Shown: positions 9,445 to 19,246, numbered from the stretch's first letter. The stretch: 64,000 bases of DNA from Priestia megaterium (GCF_009497655.1 NZ_CP023317.1:897501-961500); one strand, 5' to 3'. Notes: generated by a model from the sequence alone, not told the origin. Numbers and translations are program-made.

Positions 9445-9975
9445 ATGAAAATTTGTATCGTATATGATAGTGAAGGCGGACATACAGAGGCATTAGCAAA
9501 AGCGATTGCTTCTGGCGCTGAGCTGTCTGGAGAAGCAACTGTATATGTAAAGCATGTCGAAGAAGCAGATGTACGTGAACTGCCTGAAATGGATGCTATT
9601 ATTTGGGGCTGCCCAGGGCATTTTGGAACAATCAGTTCAGGGTTAAAAACGTGGATTGATAAATTAGGTTATTTATGGGCAGAAGGTAAATTAATTGATA
9701 AAGTAGGTGCGGTGTTCTGTACAACAGCTACAACGCACGGTGGCTTAGAAGCAACGCTTTTAAATTTAATTACACCAATGCTTCACCAAGGAATGGTGAT
9801 CGCTGGCTTACCAGGTAACATTCCAGAAAATGCGCTGTACGGTACTTATTACGGTGTGGGAATTACTTGTCCAATCGAAGGTGACGAATTATTAACAGAG
9901 AACGACCAAGCGCTAGGTAAAGCGTTAGGAGAACGTGTTGTTCAAGTGACTAAACGAATGACACAAGGACAGTAG
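9445..9975 (+). CDS. WrbA-like flavodoxin/NAD(P)H:quinone oxidoreductase
   Basis: A 176-residue cytoplasmic flavodoxin-fold protein. The N-terminal phosphate loop is [15 protein letters not shown]. It then has [20 protein letters not shown] and [16 protein letters not shown], both typical of WrbA-type FMN sites. It probably reduces quinones by two electrons, which would detoxify the kind of compound the upstream pump exports. It is 18 nt after the pump gene with a GGAGG site. WrbA is usually about 200 residues, so this is a compact member. Confidence 0.85.
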   Translation: MKICIVYDSEGGHTEALAKAIASGAELSGEATVYVKHVEEADVRELPEMDAIIWGCPGHFGTISSGLKTWIDKLGYLWAEGKLIDKVGAVFCTTATTHGGLEATLLNLITPMLHQGMVIAGLPGNIPENALYGTYYGVGITCPIEGDELLTENDQALGKALGERVVQVTKRMTQGQ

Positions 9976-9983
9976 GTGACAGT

Positions 9984-10406
9984 ATGTTAGGTATTTTACT
10001 GATCGTTGTAGCTGTGATTCTGGTTGTCCTAATTATTACAATGAATGCTAAAGCATCATCTTCTAAGCGCCAGCGTACAGTTCCACCTAAAAAAGAAGCG
10101 GCTGCTTCAAATGCTCCTAAAGAGCCAAAAGTAGAAGAGAAAAAAGTAGCAGAAGAAAAACCTGCAGCATCAAAAGAAACACCAAAAGAAGAGCCAAAAG
10201 AGCCGCAGGCGAAGACGGAAACAAGAACATCTAGACATAAGAGAGAAAAAGATGTCATGAACGATGATATGTATCGTCAAGTGCTGCAAAAGTTTAGAGA
10301 AGGCGAAAAAGACGACACGGTTTTTACAAAAGAAGAACGTGACGTTATGAATGATGACGCTTTTCGTAAAGCTTTAAGATCGTTTAAGAAAAACGATAAT
10401 GAATGA
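9984..10406 (+). CDS. Membrane-anchored hypothetical protein with duplicated C-terminal motif
   Basis: 140 residues, family not recognised. Residues 1-20 form one membrane segment (LGILLIVVAVILVVLIITM). A long Lys/Glu/Pro/Ala-rich, probably disordered linker follows. The C-terminus contains two copies of a short motif, DVMNDDMYRQVLQKF and DVMNDDAFRKALRSF, about 30 residues apart. It begins 8 nt after the flavodoxin stop and is the last gene before a non-coding stretch, so it appears to belong to the efflux operon. Function unknown. Confidence 0.75.
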   Translation: MLGILLIVVAVILVVLIITMNAKASSSKRQRTVPPKKEAAASNAPKEPKVEEKKVAEEKPAASKETPKEEPKEPQAKTETRTSRHKREKDVMNDDMYRQVLQKFREGEKDDTVFTKEERDVMNDDAFRKALRSFKKNDNE

Positions 10407-10463
10407 GTTTCTTCTATTATAATAGTACGGAATAAAACAGATAGAAAATAGGTCATAAGCATT

Positions 10464-10498
10464 CCGCGAAACTAGCCGCTCTCCCCAGGTTAGGTTTC
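10464..10498. repeat. GC-rich inverted repeat in an intergenic gap
   Basis: GCGAAAC and GTTTCGC are separated by 21 nt containing GCCGCTCTCCCC. It lies between the efflux operon and the second marR gene. The stretch 10460-10540 is clearly more GC-rich than its surroundings and could fold, but it matches no RNA family I recognise and has no T-run. Confidence 0.35.
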
Positions 10499-10568
10499 GC
10501 TTGGAGTGCAGCAGGGGGCTGACATGTTAGAATCGACTCCCTGATTATAAGAAAGGGGACGTCAAAAC

Positions 10569-10994
10569 ATGGAACAGCTCACATTTATTGAAGAGGTCCA
10601 GAGAATTTCGATATCCCTTAACAAAAAGGTAATGACAGAGATAAAAGAAAGGTTACTTTCACAAGGGATTACGCCTTTTCAATATCATATCTTATTAATT
10701 ATCGGTAAATGCAGTCATATTGGAGTAACCAAGCTGGCAGAGGAGATGCGTGTAAAGCCTAGTGCGATCACTCCTGTTATTACTCGTTTAATAGACTTAG
10801 AGTTAGTTTCACGCTATCACTCTAAAGAGGATCGCCGTAAGGTAAACATTGAGTTAACTGCTAAAGGTGAACAAGTGATTGAAGAAGCAAATGAAATTGT
10901 GCAAAAGATGATTGCTCATTTCTTTTCTTGCTATGAGCCGAAAGATCAAGAGCAATTTTTGAAATTATTTAAGAAACTAGACGCTAATATCTAA
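10569..10994 (+). CDS. MarR-family transcriptional regulator
   Basis: A 141-residue winged-helix regulator. GVTKLAEEMRVKPSAITPVI is the DNA-recognition part and SKEDRRKVNIELTAKGEQVI is the wing. AAAGGGGA precedes the ATG. It has its own terminator downstream and stands alone between the efflux operon and the ribose operon. Its target is unknown; the upstream efflux genes are one possibility, though they already have a divergent MarR. Confidence 0.85.
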   Translation: MEQLTFIEEVQRISISLNKKVMTEIKERLLSQGITPFQYHILLIIGKCSHIGVTKLAEEMRVKPSAITPVITRLIDLELVSRYHSKEDRRKVNIELTAKGEQVIEEANEIVQKMIAHFFSCYEPKDQEQFLKLFKKLDANI

Positions 10995-11004
10995 TGAAAG
11001 AAAC

Positions 11005-11033
11005 ATCACTTCTTAATGGAGTGATTTTTTTTT
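11005..11033 (+). terminator. Rho-independent terminator after marR
   Basis: ATCACT/AGTGAT stem with a 9-nt loop, followed by eight to nine T residues, starting 11 nt after the stop. Confidence 0.85.
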
Positions 11034-11043
11034 GATAAAAAGA

Positions 11044-11072
11044 TTGTCAACTTCACTTTTCCATGATATCAT
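11044..11072 (+). promoter_or_regulatory. Sigma-A promoter of the rbs operon
   Basis: TTGTCA, 17-bp spacer, TATCAT. The predicted start point falls at the cre site immediately downstream. It is the only good promoter between the marR terminator and rbsR. Confidence 0.75.
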
Positions 11073-11075
11073 TTG

Positions 11076-11089
11076 TGTAAACGGTTACA
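11076..11089 (+). promoter_or_regulatory. cre / LacI-type operator of the rbs operon
   Basis: TGTAAACGGTTACA matches the CcpA cre consensus TGWAANCGNTNWCA at every position and is nearly palindromic. It overlaps the predicted transcription start, which fits repression by CcpA. RbsR, also a LacI-family protein, could bind here too. Confidence 0.85.
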
Positions 11090-11111
11090 TATATGGAGGG
11101 AGGGAAATAAA

Positions 11112-12101
11112 GTGGTAACAATTCGTGATGTAGCAAAAGAAGCAGGTGTGTCCGTTGCGACCGTTTCGCGTGTTTTAAACAGTACAGGGTATGTAAAAGA
11201 AGACACGCGTGTGCGAGTAATGAATACAATTCAAAAATTAAACTACAGCCCTAACGAAGTAGCCCGTTCGCTTTATACACGTGAATCACGTTTGATTGGT
11301 CTATTGCTTCCAGACATCACAAACCCTTTTTTCCCTCAGCTCGCACGAGGAATAGAAGATGAAGTACATAGCCATGGATTTCGTTTAATTCTTGGCAATA
11401 GTGATGAGCAGTTAGAGAAAGAATTGACATATCTCCAAACGTTTACGCAAAATCATGTAGTAGGAATGATTACGGCAACAACAAGTTTAGCTCAGAAACT
11501 ATATGAAGGTCTTACATTTCCCGTCGTGTTTTTAGATAGAAGTTCTGATCAGTATCCATCCGTTTATGCTGATGGTTTTGAAGGCGGGAAAATCGCTGCA
11601 GAAGAAATAATCAAAAGAGGAAGTAAAAGAATTACTCTTATCAAAGGTCCAGTAAATGTAAAGCCTGCTCAGGAACGTTTTCAAGGCTCTCTTTCTGTCT
11701 TGAGTCAGTCTGATGCAGACTTTTACGTATTAAATACAAATTCTCTAGCATTTGACGATGCGCAGAAATGGGCAAAGGAAATCTTTCAAAAGTACCCTGA
11801 AACAGACGGGATTATCGCAAGTAATGACATTGTAGCCACAGCTGTTTTACATGAGGCGTTTCGATTAGAGAAAAGCGTGCCTGATGATCTTCAAGTGATT
11901 GGTTTTGATGATATTCCGCAAAGCCGCTTTTCGTTTCCAGCCCTGTCTACAATTCGTCAGCCTGCTTACGAAATGGGCAAGCAAGCAGCAGGTCTGTTAA
12001 TGAAATGCATTAAGAAAGAACCTTTAATTCAAAAGCAAGTACAACTACCCGTTACGTTTATTGAACGAAATACGACACGAAAGGTTGAGGAACATGGCTA
12101 A
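11112..12101 (+). CDS. rbsR: Ribose operon repressor, LacI family
   Basis: A 329-residue LacI-family repressor. The N-terminal helix-turn-helix is VTIRDVAKEAGVSVATVSRV, followed by the hinge and a periplasmic-binding-protein-like ligand domain with TNPFFPQLARG, VIGFDDIP and STIRQPAYEMG. The start is the GTG at 11112, with GGAGGGAGGG seven bases upstream, giving a protein of the usual RbsR length. An ORF running from 11073 would overlap the operator and lacks a site. It is the first gene of the operon and so autoregulated. Its stop overlaps the rbsK start. Confidence 0.93.
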   Translation: MVTIRDVAKEAGVSVATVSRVLNSTGYVKEDTRVRVMNTIQKLNYSPNEVARSLYTRESRLIGLLLPDITNPFFPQLARGIEDEVHSHGFRLILGNSDEQLEKELTYLQTFTQNHVVGMITATTSLAQKLYEGLTFPVVFLDRSSDQYPSVYADGFEGGKIAAEEIIKRGSKRITLIKGPVNVKPAQERFQGSLSVLSQSDADFYVLNTNSLAFDDAQKWAKEIFQKYPETDGIIASNDIVATAVLHEAFRLEKSVPDDLQVIGFDDIPQSRFSFPALSTIRQPAYEMGKQAAGLLMKCIKKEPLIQKQVQLPVTFIERNTTRKVEEHG

Positions 12102-12972
12102 AGTAACTGTGATTGGAAGTTCATCAATGGATTTAGTAGTAACATCAAATATTCGTCCTGGAGCTGGAGAAACAGTGTTAGGAGAATCATTTAAAACCGT
12201 TCCGGGAGGAAAAGGAGCGAACCAAGCTGTTGCAGCAGCCCGGCTTGGAGCGGATGTGAGTATGATTGGATGTGTGGGTGAAGATCATTACGGAAAAGCA
12301 ATCCTGGAGAATTTCAAATCAAACGGTGTATCTGTGGAAAATGTGAAACCGGTTACAGATTCAGATAGCGGAACAGCTCACATTATACTCGCTGAAGGAG
12401 ACAACAGCATTGTAGTTGTTAAAGGAGCAAACGATTATATTACTCCAGACTACGTAGAAAAAGCCAAAGAAAAAATTAAAGAAGCTGATATCGTACTTAT
12501 TCAGCAAGAAATTCCAGAAGAAACGGTTGAATATGTTGCTCAGCTTTGTCAGGAACTTAAAGTACCGCTTTTATTAAATCCAGCGCCTGCAAGACCATTA
12601 AAAGCAGAAGTGATTGAACAAGTTTCTTACATCACTCCAAATGAACATGAAGCAGCGCTTTTATTTGAAGGAAAAGAAAAAGAAGAAGTATTAAAACAGT
12701 ATCCAAATAAATTGTTTATTACAGAAGGAAAACAAGGTGTACGCTATTTTAACGGCGAGAAAGAAGTATTGGTTCCTTCTTATCAAGTAGAAACGATTGA
12801 TACAACAGGAGCAGGAGATACGTTTAACGCAGCGCTTGCTGTGGCACTTGCCGAAGGAATGGGTTTTGAAAAAGGAATTCAGTTTGCTAATCGCGCAGCT
12901 TCGCTATCCGTCACTAAATTTGGTGCGCAAGGCGGTATGCCGACTCGAAAAGAAGTGGAGGAGAGTCTGTAA
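12094..12972 (+). CDS. rbsK: Ribokinase
   Basis: A 292-residue PfkB-family kinase that phosphorylates D-ribose to ribose-5-phosphate. VIGSSSMDLVV opens the fold. VPGGKGANQAVAAARLGADV is PfkB signature 1 and DTTGAGDTFNAALAVAL is signature 2 with the catalytic aspartate. The ATG at 12094 overlaps the last eight bases of rbsR and has a GAGG site. Position between rbsR and rbsD matches the B. subtilis operon. Confidence 0.96.
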   Translation: MAKVTVIGSSSMDLVVTSNIRPGAGETVLGESFKTVPGGKGANQAVAAARLGADVSMIGCVGEDHYGKAILENFKSNGVSVENVKPVTDSDSGTAHIILAEGDNSIVVVKGANDYITPDYVEKAKEKIKEADIVLIQQEIPEETVEYVAQLCQELKVPLLLNPAPARPLKAEVIEQVSYITPNEHEAALLFEGKEKEEVLKQYPNKLFITEGKQGVRYFNGEKEVLVPSYQVETIDTTGAGDTFNAALAVALAEGMGFEKGIQFANRAASLSVTKFGAQGGMPTRKEVEESL

Positions 12973-13362
12973 ATGAAACGTCACGGAATGATTAACAGTC
13001 ATATTACGAAAATACTAACAGATCTAGGTCATACAGACACTATTGTCATTGCAGATGCAGGGTTACCTGTTCCGAGTGACGTGCCTAAAATTGATTTATC
13101 TTTAAAGCTAGGAGTGCCTAGCTTTGAAGATGTAGTAGTAGCTGTGTTAGAAGATATGGCTACAGAAAAAATAGTGATTGCTTCTGAAATGAAAGAAAGA
13201 AATCAAAAGGCTTACGAGTTGATAGAAAAGCAAAACATCTTAGTAGAAGAAGTATCGCATGAACAATTGAAAATGTTGACAAGCAAAGCGAAAGTTGTGA
13301 TTCGTACAGGAGAAGCAACTCCTTATGCAAACTGTATTTTACAAGCGGGAGTTATTTTTTAA
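12973..13362 (+). CDS. rbsD: D-ribose pyranase
   Basis: A 129-residue RbsD/FucU-family mutarotase that converts beta-pyranose ribose to the furanose form used by ribokinase. The catalytic His20 is visible in [20 protein letters not shown], and the C-terminus has [17 protein letters not shown]. The start codon follows the rbsK stop with no gap. Length matches the family. Confidence 0.96.
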   Translation: MKRHGMINSHITKILTDLGHTDTIVIADAGLPVPSDVPKIDLSLKLGVPSFEDVVVAVLEDMATEKIVIASEMKERNQKAYELIEKQNILVEEVSHEQLKMLTSKAKVVIRTGEATPYANCILQAGVIF

Positions 13363-13376
13363 AAGAGGTGAACAGC

Positions 13377-14858
13377 ATGCATATTGCAATGAGAGGGATT
13401 CATAAAGCCTTTGGAGCAAACCGTGTACTAAGAGGCGTGGATTTTGAATTACATGAAGGTGAAGTTCACGCACTAATGGGGGAAAATGGAGCGGGGAAAT
13501 CTACGCTGATGAATATTTTAACCGGCCTTCATAAAAAAGATGAAGGACAGATTCTGATTGATGGCAAAGAGACGTATTTTCAAAACCCAAAAGAAGCAGA
13601 ACAAAACGGAATTACCTTTATTCATCAAGAGCTGAACGTTTGGCCTGAAATGACGGTGCTTGAAAACTTATTTATCGGCAAAGAATTAAAAACACCTTTA
13701 GGTTTTTTAAAAACAAAAGAAATGAAAGCGTTAGCAAAGAAGCAGTTTGAAAAATTAGCTGTCACCATTCCTCTTGATCAAGAAGCAGGACTTTGTTCTG
13801 TCGGACAGCAGCAAATGATTGAGATAGCCAAAGCGCTGATGACGAATGCAAAAGTGATTATCATGGATGAGCCGACCGCAGCGCTTACTGAAAGAGAAAT
13901 TCAAAAGTTATTTGACGTAATTAATGCGTTGCGAAAACAAGGTGTATCGATTGTCTATATTTCACATCGTATGGAAGAGATTTTCGCTATTTGTGATTCC
14001 ATTACGGTCATGCGTGACGGACAGACGGTAGACAAAAAGCCGATTCCAGAAACCAGCTTCGATGATGTTGTTCGCAAAATGGTAGGAAGAGAGCTAACGG
14101 ATCGATTTCCTGCTAGGACATCTCCTAAGGGAGACGTTGTTTTTGAAGCAAAAGGCTTGGAGAGAAAAGGTGTGTTTCAAGACGTTCATTTTTCAGTGCG
14201 ATCAGGAGAAATTGTCGGCGTTGCGGGGCTAATGGGAGCTGGAAGAACCGAGATTATGCGCGCTATCTTCGGGCTTGATCCGTTAGAAAAAGGCGAAATT
14301 ATCTTAAATGGCAAACGGGTCAGTATCACAAAGCCAGACCAAGCCATTAAATTAGGTCTCGGGTTCATTACAGAAGATCGTAAAACAGAAGGGCTCGTTC
14401 TGGATTTTTCTATTCGAGAAAATATTGCACTTCCAAGTCTATTCAGCTTTTCGCCAAAAGGCTTTATTGAACAAAAAAGCGAGCAGCAATTTGTAGATTT
14501 GCTTATTAAACGTTTAACGATCAAAACCGAGTCGTCTGAGACGAGTGCGGCTAATTTATCGGGAGGAAATCAGCAAAAAGTAGTTATTGCCAAGTGGATT
14601 GGCATTGGACCAAAAGTGCTAATTTTAGATGAACCAACTCGAGGAGTTGACGTGGGGGCGAAGCGTGAAATTTATCAGCTTATGAATGAACTGACAGACA
14701 GAGGCGTGGCTATTATCATGGTGTCTTCAGAGCTTCCGGAAGTACTCGGCATGAGTGATCGCATTTTGGTTGTGCATGAAGGAAAGATAACAGGTGAACT
14801 GACAAGTGAAGAAGCAACTCAAGAAAAAATTATGACATTTGCAACAGGAGGTCAGTAA
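13377..14858 (+). CDS. rbsA: Ribose ABC transporter ATP-binding protein
   Basis: A 493-residue protein with two fused ABC cassettes, cytoplasmic, energising ribose uptake. The first cassette has Walker [10 protein letters not shown] and signature [14 protein letters not shown]. The second has a degenerate Walker [10 protein letters not shown], as is normal for the family, and a clear signature [14 protein letters not shown]. The ATG at 13377 is chosen because AAGAGGTG fits it; the GTG at 13368 lies within that ribosome site. Confidence 0.96.
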   Translation: MHIAMRGIHKAFGANRVLRGVDFELHEGEVHALMGENGAGKSTLMNILTGLHKKDEGQILIDGKETYFQNPKEAEQNGITFIHQELNVWPEMTVLENLFIGKELKTPLGFLKTKEMKALAKKQFEKLAVTIPLDQEAGLCSVGQQQMIEIAKALMTNAKVIIMDEPTAALTEREIQKLFDVINALRKQGVSIVYISHRMEEIFAICDSITVMRDGQTVDKKPIPETSFDDVVRKMVGRELTDRFPARTSPKGDVVFEAKGLERKGVFQDVHFSVRSGEIVGVAGLMGAGRTEIMRAIFGLDPLEKGEIILNGKRVSITKPDQAIKLGLGFITEDRKTEGLVLDFSIRENIALPSLFSFSPKGFIEQKSEQQFVDLLIKRLTIKTESSETSAANLSGGNQQKVVIAKWIGIGPKVLILDEPTRGVDVGAKREIYQLMNELTDRGVAIIMVSSELPEVLGMSDRILVVHEGKITGELTSEEATQEKIMTFATGGQ

Positions 14859-14859
14859 A

Positions 14860-15819
14860 ATGAAAGCAAAAACAGCGATAAAAGAAAATCGCGTTGATAA
14901 CGTGATGCAAAAGCTAGGTCCGTTACTAGGTTTATTTATTCTTATTGTCATTGTATCGATTTTAAATCCAAGCTTTTTAGAACCTTTAAATATTTTAAAC
15001 TTGCTGCGTCAAGTGGCTATTAATGCTTTAATTGCATTCGGTATGACATTTGTTATTTTAACAGGGGGAATTGATTTATCCGTGGGCTCTATACTTGCTC
15101 TATCAAGTGCGTTAATGGCAGGTATGATTGTGTCAGGTGTAGATCCTATTTTAGCTATTTTAATAGGATGTGTGTTAGGAGCTGTAATGGGTATGGTTAA
15201 CGGCTTACTTATTACAAAAGGAAAAATGGCGCCGTTTATTGCGACGCTAGCGACGATGACAATTTTTAGAGGATTAACGCTTGTTTATACAGATGGAAAT
15301 CCGATTACGGGCTTAGGCGAAAACTATTACTTCCAGTTATTTGGCCGAGGCTATTTCCTAGGTATTCCTGTTCCAGCGATTACGATGGTACTAGCGTTTG
15401 CTGTCCTATGGGTGATTTTGCATAAAACACCGTTTGGCCGTAGAACATATGCAATCGGTGGAAATGAAAAAGCAGCATTTATTTCAGGAATCAAAGTTCC
15501 GAAAGTTAAGGTTATGATTTACTCACTAGCAGGATTATTGGCAGCGCTATCAGGAGCGATTTTGACTTCTCGCCTGAATTCTGCTCAGCCAACGGCAGGT
15601 ACGTCTTACGAGTTAGATGCTATCGCCGCAGTAGTACTGGGTGGCACAAGCCTTTCCGGAGGACGTGGACGCATTGTTGGAACGTTAATTGGTGCGCTGA
15701 TTATCGGAACATTAAACAACGGTTTGAACTTACTCGGCGTTTCGTCGTTTTACCAAATGGTCGTAAAAGGAATTGTTATTTTAATTGCGGTATTAATTGA
15801 TCGCAAAAAGTCAGCTTAG
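14860..15819 (+). CDS. rbsC: Ribose ABC transporter permease
   Basis: A 319-residue integral membrane permease of the RbsC/XylH type with roughly eight to ten hydrophobic segments. The family motifs [19 protein letters not shown] and [17 protein letters not shown], plus IPKVKV-like coupling loops facing RbsA, are present. The ATG at 14860 has GGAGG eight bases upstream and starts one base after the rbsA stop. Confidence 0.96.
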   Translation: MKAKTAIKENRVDNVMQKLGPLLGLFILIVIVSILNPSFLEPLNILNLLRQVAINALIAFGMTFVILTGGIDLSVGSILALSSALMAGMIVSGVDPILAILIGCVLGAVMGMVNGLLITKGKMAPFIATLATMTIFRGLTLVYTDGNPITGLGENYYFQLFGRGYFLGIPVPAITMVLAFAVLWVILHKTPFGRRTYAIGGNEKAAFISGIKVPKVKVMIYSLAGLLAALSGAILTSRLNSAQPTAGTSYELDAIAAVVLGGTSLSGGRGRIVGTLIGALIIGTLNNGLNLLGVSSFYQMVVKGIVILIAVLIDRKKSA

Positions 15820-15830
15820 GAGGGAAAAAC

Positions 15831-16751
15831 ATGAAGAAAATTTGGCTCGTGCTATTATCATTTTCATTATTACTGTTAGGGGCTTGTTCACTTCAGCCTC
15901 CTGAGTGGGCGAAACCATCTGAAAGTAAAAATTTAAAAGATATTAAAATTGGTTTATCCGTGTCTACATTAAACAATCCGTTCTTTGTTTCCCTAAAAGA
16001 AGGAGTACAAAAAGAAGCAAAAAAACTGGGCATGGAAGTAGTTGTAGTAGATGCTCAAAATGATTCAGCAAAACAAATTAACGATGTAGAAGATTTAATG
16101 CAGCAAGGTGTTAACATTCTGCTTATTAACCCAACGGATTCAGCCGCTATTTCAACAGCTGTACAATCGGCTAATAATGTAGGCATCCCAGTTATTACGC
16201 TAGATCGTTCAGCAGAAAAAGGAAAAGTGGAAACACTGGTAGCTTCAGATAATGTAAAAGGTGGTCAAATGGCTGCTGATTACATTGTAAAAAAAGTAGG
16301 TAAAAAAGCTCAGGTAGCAGAACTTGAAGGCGTGCCCGGAGCTTCAGCAACTCGTGAACGAGGAAAAGGGTTCCACAACGTTGCAGATCAAAAGCTAGAT
16401 ATTACGGCTAAACAGTCAGCTGATTTTGACCGTACAAAAGGCTTAAACGTTATGGAGAATGTTCTTCAAGGAAACCCTGGTATCAAAGCCGTATTTGCTC
16501 ACAATGATGAAATGGCATTAGGAGCTATTCAAGCGATTAACAGCTCAGGAAAAGATGTATTAGTAGTAGGGTTTGATGGAAACGACGATGCAATTAAAGC
16601 AGTAAAAGAAGGGAAACTAGGCGCAACTGTAGCCCAGCAGCCTGTTTTAATTGGTAAACTTGCCGTAAAGTCTGCTAAAAATGTTCTTCAAGGCAAAAAA
16701 GTAGATAAGCAAATTCCAGTGCCTTTAAAACTAGTAACCTCTGAAAAATAA
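15831..16751 (+). CDS. rbsB: Ribose-binding lipoprotein
   Basis: A 306-residue substrate-binding lipoprotein. The signal peptide ends in the lipobox LLGAC (C19). The mature part has the type-I binding fold with [29 protein letters not shown] and [19 protein letters not shown] precedes the ATG. It is anchored on the outer face of the membrane and delivers ribose to RbsC/RbsA. It is the last gene of the operon, followed by a strong terminator. Confidence 0.96.
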   Translation: MKKIWLVLLSFSLLLLGACSLQPPEWAKPSESKNLKDIKIGLSVSTLNNPFFVSLKEGVQKEAKKLGMEVVVVDAQNDSAKQINDVEDLMQQGVNILLINPTDSAAISTAVQSANNVGIPVITLDRSAEKGKVETLVASDNVKGGQMAADYIVKKVGKKAQVAELEGVPGASATRERGKGFHNVADQKLDITAKQSADFDRTKGLNVMENVLQGNPGIKAVFAHNDEMALGAIQAINSSGKDVLVVGFDGNDDAIKAVKEGKLGATVAQQPVLIGKLAVKSAKNVLQGKKVDKQIPVPLKLVTSEK

Positions 16752-16773
16752 TGGTTCTATACGTGTGAAGAAA

Positions 16774-16806
16774 AAAGACGCTCATTTGATTTATGGGCGT
16801 CTTTTT
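16774..16806 (+). terminator. Terminator of the rbs operon
   Basis: A 12-bp stem (AAAGACGCTCAT/ATGGGCGTCTTT, one G-U type mismatch) with a 7-nt loop and a T-run, 22 nt after rbsB. Confidence 0.9.
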
Positions 16807-16946
16807 ATATATATATAGTGTAAAAAAGAAGTGAAAAAGTCACAACTTTATAAATAGTGTAGGAATTATGTAGGTGGAATTTATGTAATAAAAAGTAAAA
16901 AACACAGAAAAAAGACGGTAAAACACATAATTTTCTGTGAAAAATT

Positions 16947-16963
16947 TGTAATATAGCTGTAAT
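16947..16963 (+). promoter_or_regulatory. WalR (YycF)-type box upstream of the wall-protein gene
   Basis: TGTAAT-ATAGC-TGTAAT exactly fits the direct-repeat consensus TGTWAH-N5-TGTWAH of the essential WalRK two-component system. It lies in a 440-bp AT-rich gap, about 230 bp upstream of a 3D-domain wall gene, the kind of gene WalR controls in B. subtilis. Distance to the promoter is unknown, and I could not pick a single convincing promoter in the gap. Confidence 0.6.
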
Positions 16964-17190
16964 AATAAGCGTTTATTTTGATTTTTAAAGAGTAATTTTG
17001 CCCCCTTTGTGACAAAAATATATCTTTTTTAATAAACAGTAAACCTCTCTATCAAGGGATTTTGGTGGTAAATTCCCAGAAAGAGATTCTTGGTTATACA
17101 GATTATGGGAAACTTTTAACTGTATTGTAACATAAACAGCTAGTTTTTTATGGTATAACTATGTCTATGAGGAAAGGGGACTATTACTTT

Positions 17191-18459
17191 ATGAAAATTT
17201 TTAAGCGTATGACTCTTGCAGCAGTCACAGGAATTTTCTTCATGACCGGCATTACAGAGACTCACGCCCAATCGAATGAAGAAGCGCTCCAGACTACTGA
17301 AAATAAAATTAAAGAAACAGAAAAGGCTGTTCAACAAAAAGAGAAAGAGAAACAGTCTATCAATTCAGATGTTCAAAACATACAGTCACAATTAAATTCA
17401 TTACATACAGTAATCTCTAGCAATAAAAAAGAGTTAGCATCGACTGAAAAGCAGATTTCAGAAGCGAACAAAATGATTGAGAAAAAGAAAAAAGAGATCG
17501 TTTTGCTTCAGGAAAAAGTGTTAAGTCGTAAAGATATTATTGAAAATCGATTAGTTGCTTTACAGCAGGACGATAAAACAAGCGTTGTTATTGATACATT
17601 AATGAATGCTGATAACTTTGGAGATTTTGTTGCACGTATGGGTGCGGTCACAACTTTATTGTCAGCAGATAATGATATTTTAAAGCAGCATCAAAATGAC
17701 TTAGATCAAATTGAAAAAGATAAAAAAGAAATTGATAAGCAAGAAAAAGTATTAGAAGCAGCAAAAAGTAGCCTAGCGGCTAAACAAGCTGAATTAGATA
17801 AAAACGTTGCGAAACAAACAGCAACGTTAACAACTATGCAAGAAAAATACAGTACGGTCGTAAATGAAATTGATGCAGCTTCTTCAGAAAAAGCAAATCT
17901 TCAGTCTGAACTAACAGGCATTCAAGATAAGATTGCAAAAGAAAAAGAAGCAGCTCAAAAGCAAGCTGAGCAAGTGGCAAAACAGCAGGCGGCTGAAAAG
18001 GCTGAGGCTGATGCAGAAGCAAAGCGTCAAGCTGAATTAGCAACAGCTAAAAAAGAAGTAAAAACAGAGCCGAAACAAGAAGTAAAAACAGCTGCGGCTA
18101 CAGAGAAGAAAGCAGCCGTTTCTTCAGAAGCAAAAGAAACGAAAAAAGAAGAAAGCACACAAAAGCATTCTGGAAAAGAAATGTATGTAGAAGCAACAGC
18201 TTATACAGCTAATTGTGCAGGCTGCAGCGGCGTAACAGCCACTGGACAAAATGTAAGTTCAGGCACTCATAAAATTATTGCGGTAGATCCATCCGTTATT
18301 CCATTAGGTTCAAAAGTATATGTAGAAGGATACGGAGTGGCAACAGCAGGTGATACGGGCGGTGCGATTAAAGGATATCGAATTGACGTATTAGTACCTT
18401 CTGAGTCAGCTGCAAAAGCATTCGGACGTCGTACAGTGAAAGTAACGGTGCTAAACTAA
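17191..18459 (+). CDS. Secreted coiled-coil protein with C-terminal 3D domain (cell-wall lytic type)
   Basis: A 422-residue exported protein. A signal peptide covers residues 1-26 (cleavage near THA-Q). A long Glu/Lys/Gln-rich coiled coil like that of CwlO/PcsB follows to about residue 245. Next come an Ala/Lys/Glu-rich linker and a C-terminal 3D domain with three conserved aspartates in AVDPSVIPLG, AGDTGGAI and YRIDVLVPS. The 3D fold is a lytic-transglycosylase-like domain also found in YocH. The ATG at 17191 gives a proper signal peptide; the ATG at 17161 would add a polar extension. A WalR-type box upstream supports a role in wall turnover. Confidence 0.85.
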   Translation: MKIFKRMTLAAVTGIFFMTGITETHAQSNEEALQTTENKIKETEKAVQQKEKEKQSINSDVQNIQSQLNSLHTVISSNKKELASTEKQISEANKMIEKKKKEIVLLQEKVLSRKDIIENRLVALQQDDKTSVVIDTLMNADNFGDFVARMGAVTTLLSADNDILKQHQNDLDQIEKDKKEIDKQEKVLEAAKSSLAAKQAELDKNVAKQTATLTTMQEKYSTVVNEIDAASSEKANLQSELTGIQDKIAKEKEAAQKQAEQVAKQQAAEKAEADAEAKRQAELATAKKEVKTEPKQEVKTAAATEKKAAVSSEAKETKKEESTQKHSGKEMYVEATAYTANCAGCSGVTATGQNVSSGTHKIIAVDPSVIPLGSKVYVEGYGVATAGDTGGAIKGYRIDVLVPSESAAKAFGRRTVKVTVLN

Positions 18460-18501
18460 AGAGAAGATCCGAACGATTTATCGTTCGGATCTTCTCTTTA
18501 G
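18456..18501 (+). terminator. Very long perfect hairpin overlapping the stop codon
   Basis: A 22-bp perfect stem with a 2-nt loop begins within the stop codon of the 3D-domain gene. It probably ends or protects that transcript, although the following T-run is weak. Its inner part, GATCCGAACGAT, recurs in the hairpin at 37673-37703. Confidence 0.75.
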
Positions 18502-18634
18502 TTGGTTTTCAGATGAGATGGATGCAGCTATGTCTCAGCCTCTTCTTTGCATGTTTGGTGAGCAAGTTGCTAGCTAATCTATGCTCTTTTCGTTACCATA
18601 CAATAAAGTAAATGGAAGAAAAGGAGTGGGTAAA

Positions 18635-19246
18635 ATGAAGGTAGTTGATCCAGCAGTACAAAATGCAAAAGATAATTATCATTTGCTAACAGGTGTCGTC
18701 ATTCCCCGGCCAATTGCGTTTATTACAAGTCAAAATGATGACGGTGTAGTGAATGCCGCGCCGTTTAGTTTTTTTAATGTAGTTGCGGCAGAGCCTCCGC
18801 TGATTGCCGTTTCGGTTTCGAGAAGTGAAGGTCAAATGACGAAAGATACGGCCAAAAATATTAGTGCATCTAAAGAATTTGTAGTTCATCTTGTAGACGA
18901 AAACTTAGTGGAACAGGTGAATCAAGCGGCATCTTCTTACCCTTCTTCCGTGAGTGAAGTCGAGGAAACAGGGTTAACACTAGCACCGAGCAAAAAAGTG
19001 CAGGTTCCCGGAATTCAAGAAGCCAGCATTCGAATGGAATGTAAACTTCACCAAATTGTTCCATTAGGAACGGATGAGGCATACAGCTCAGATTTGTTTA
19101 TCGGTGAAGTTGTGATGTTTCATATTAGTGAAAAAGTAATAGAAAACGATCGCGTTTCTGCAGAACGTGTGAAGCCAGTCAGCCGGCTTGCGGGTTCTAA
19201 CTATAGTAAATTGGGGCAATTATTTTCCTTAGAACGTCCCAAATAA
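18635..19246 (+). CDS. Flavin reductase-like protein (YwrF type)
   Basis: A 203-residue FMN-binding split-barrel protein of the flavin-reductase-like family. VIPRPIAFITSQNDDGVVNAAPFSFFNVVA is split between the typical PRPIA and NAAPFS motifs, and VKPVSRLAGSNYSKLG closes the domain. It binds FMN and may reduce flavin or act on an unknown substrate. The ATG at 18635 follows AAGGAG with an eight-base spacing; an ATG at 18581 would add an unconserved leader. It is monocistronic. Confidence 0.85.
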   Translation: MKVVDPAVQNAKDNYHLLTGVVIPRPIAFITSQNDDGVVNAAPFSFFNVVAAEPPLIAVSVSRSEGQMTKDTAKNISASKEFVVHLVDENLVEQVNQAASSYPSSVSEVEETGLTLAPSKKVQVPGIQEASIRMECKLHQIVPLGTDEAYSSDLFIGEVVMFHISEKVIENDRVSAERVKPVSRLAGSNYSKLGQLFSLERPK

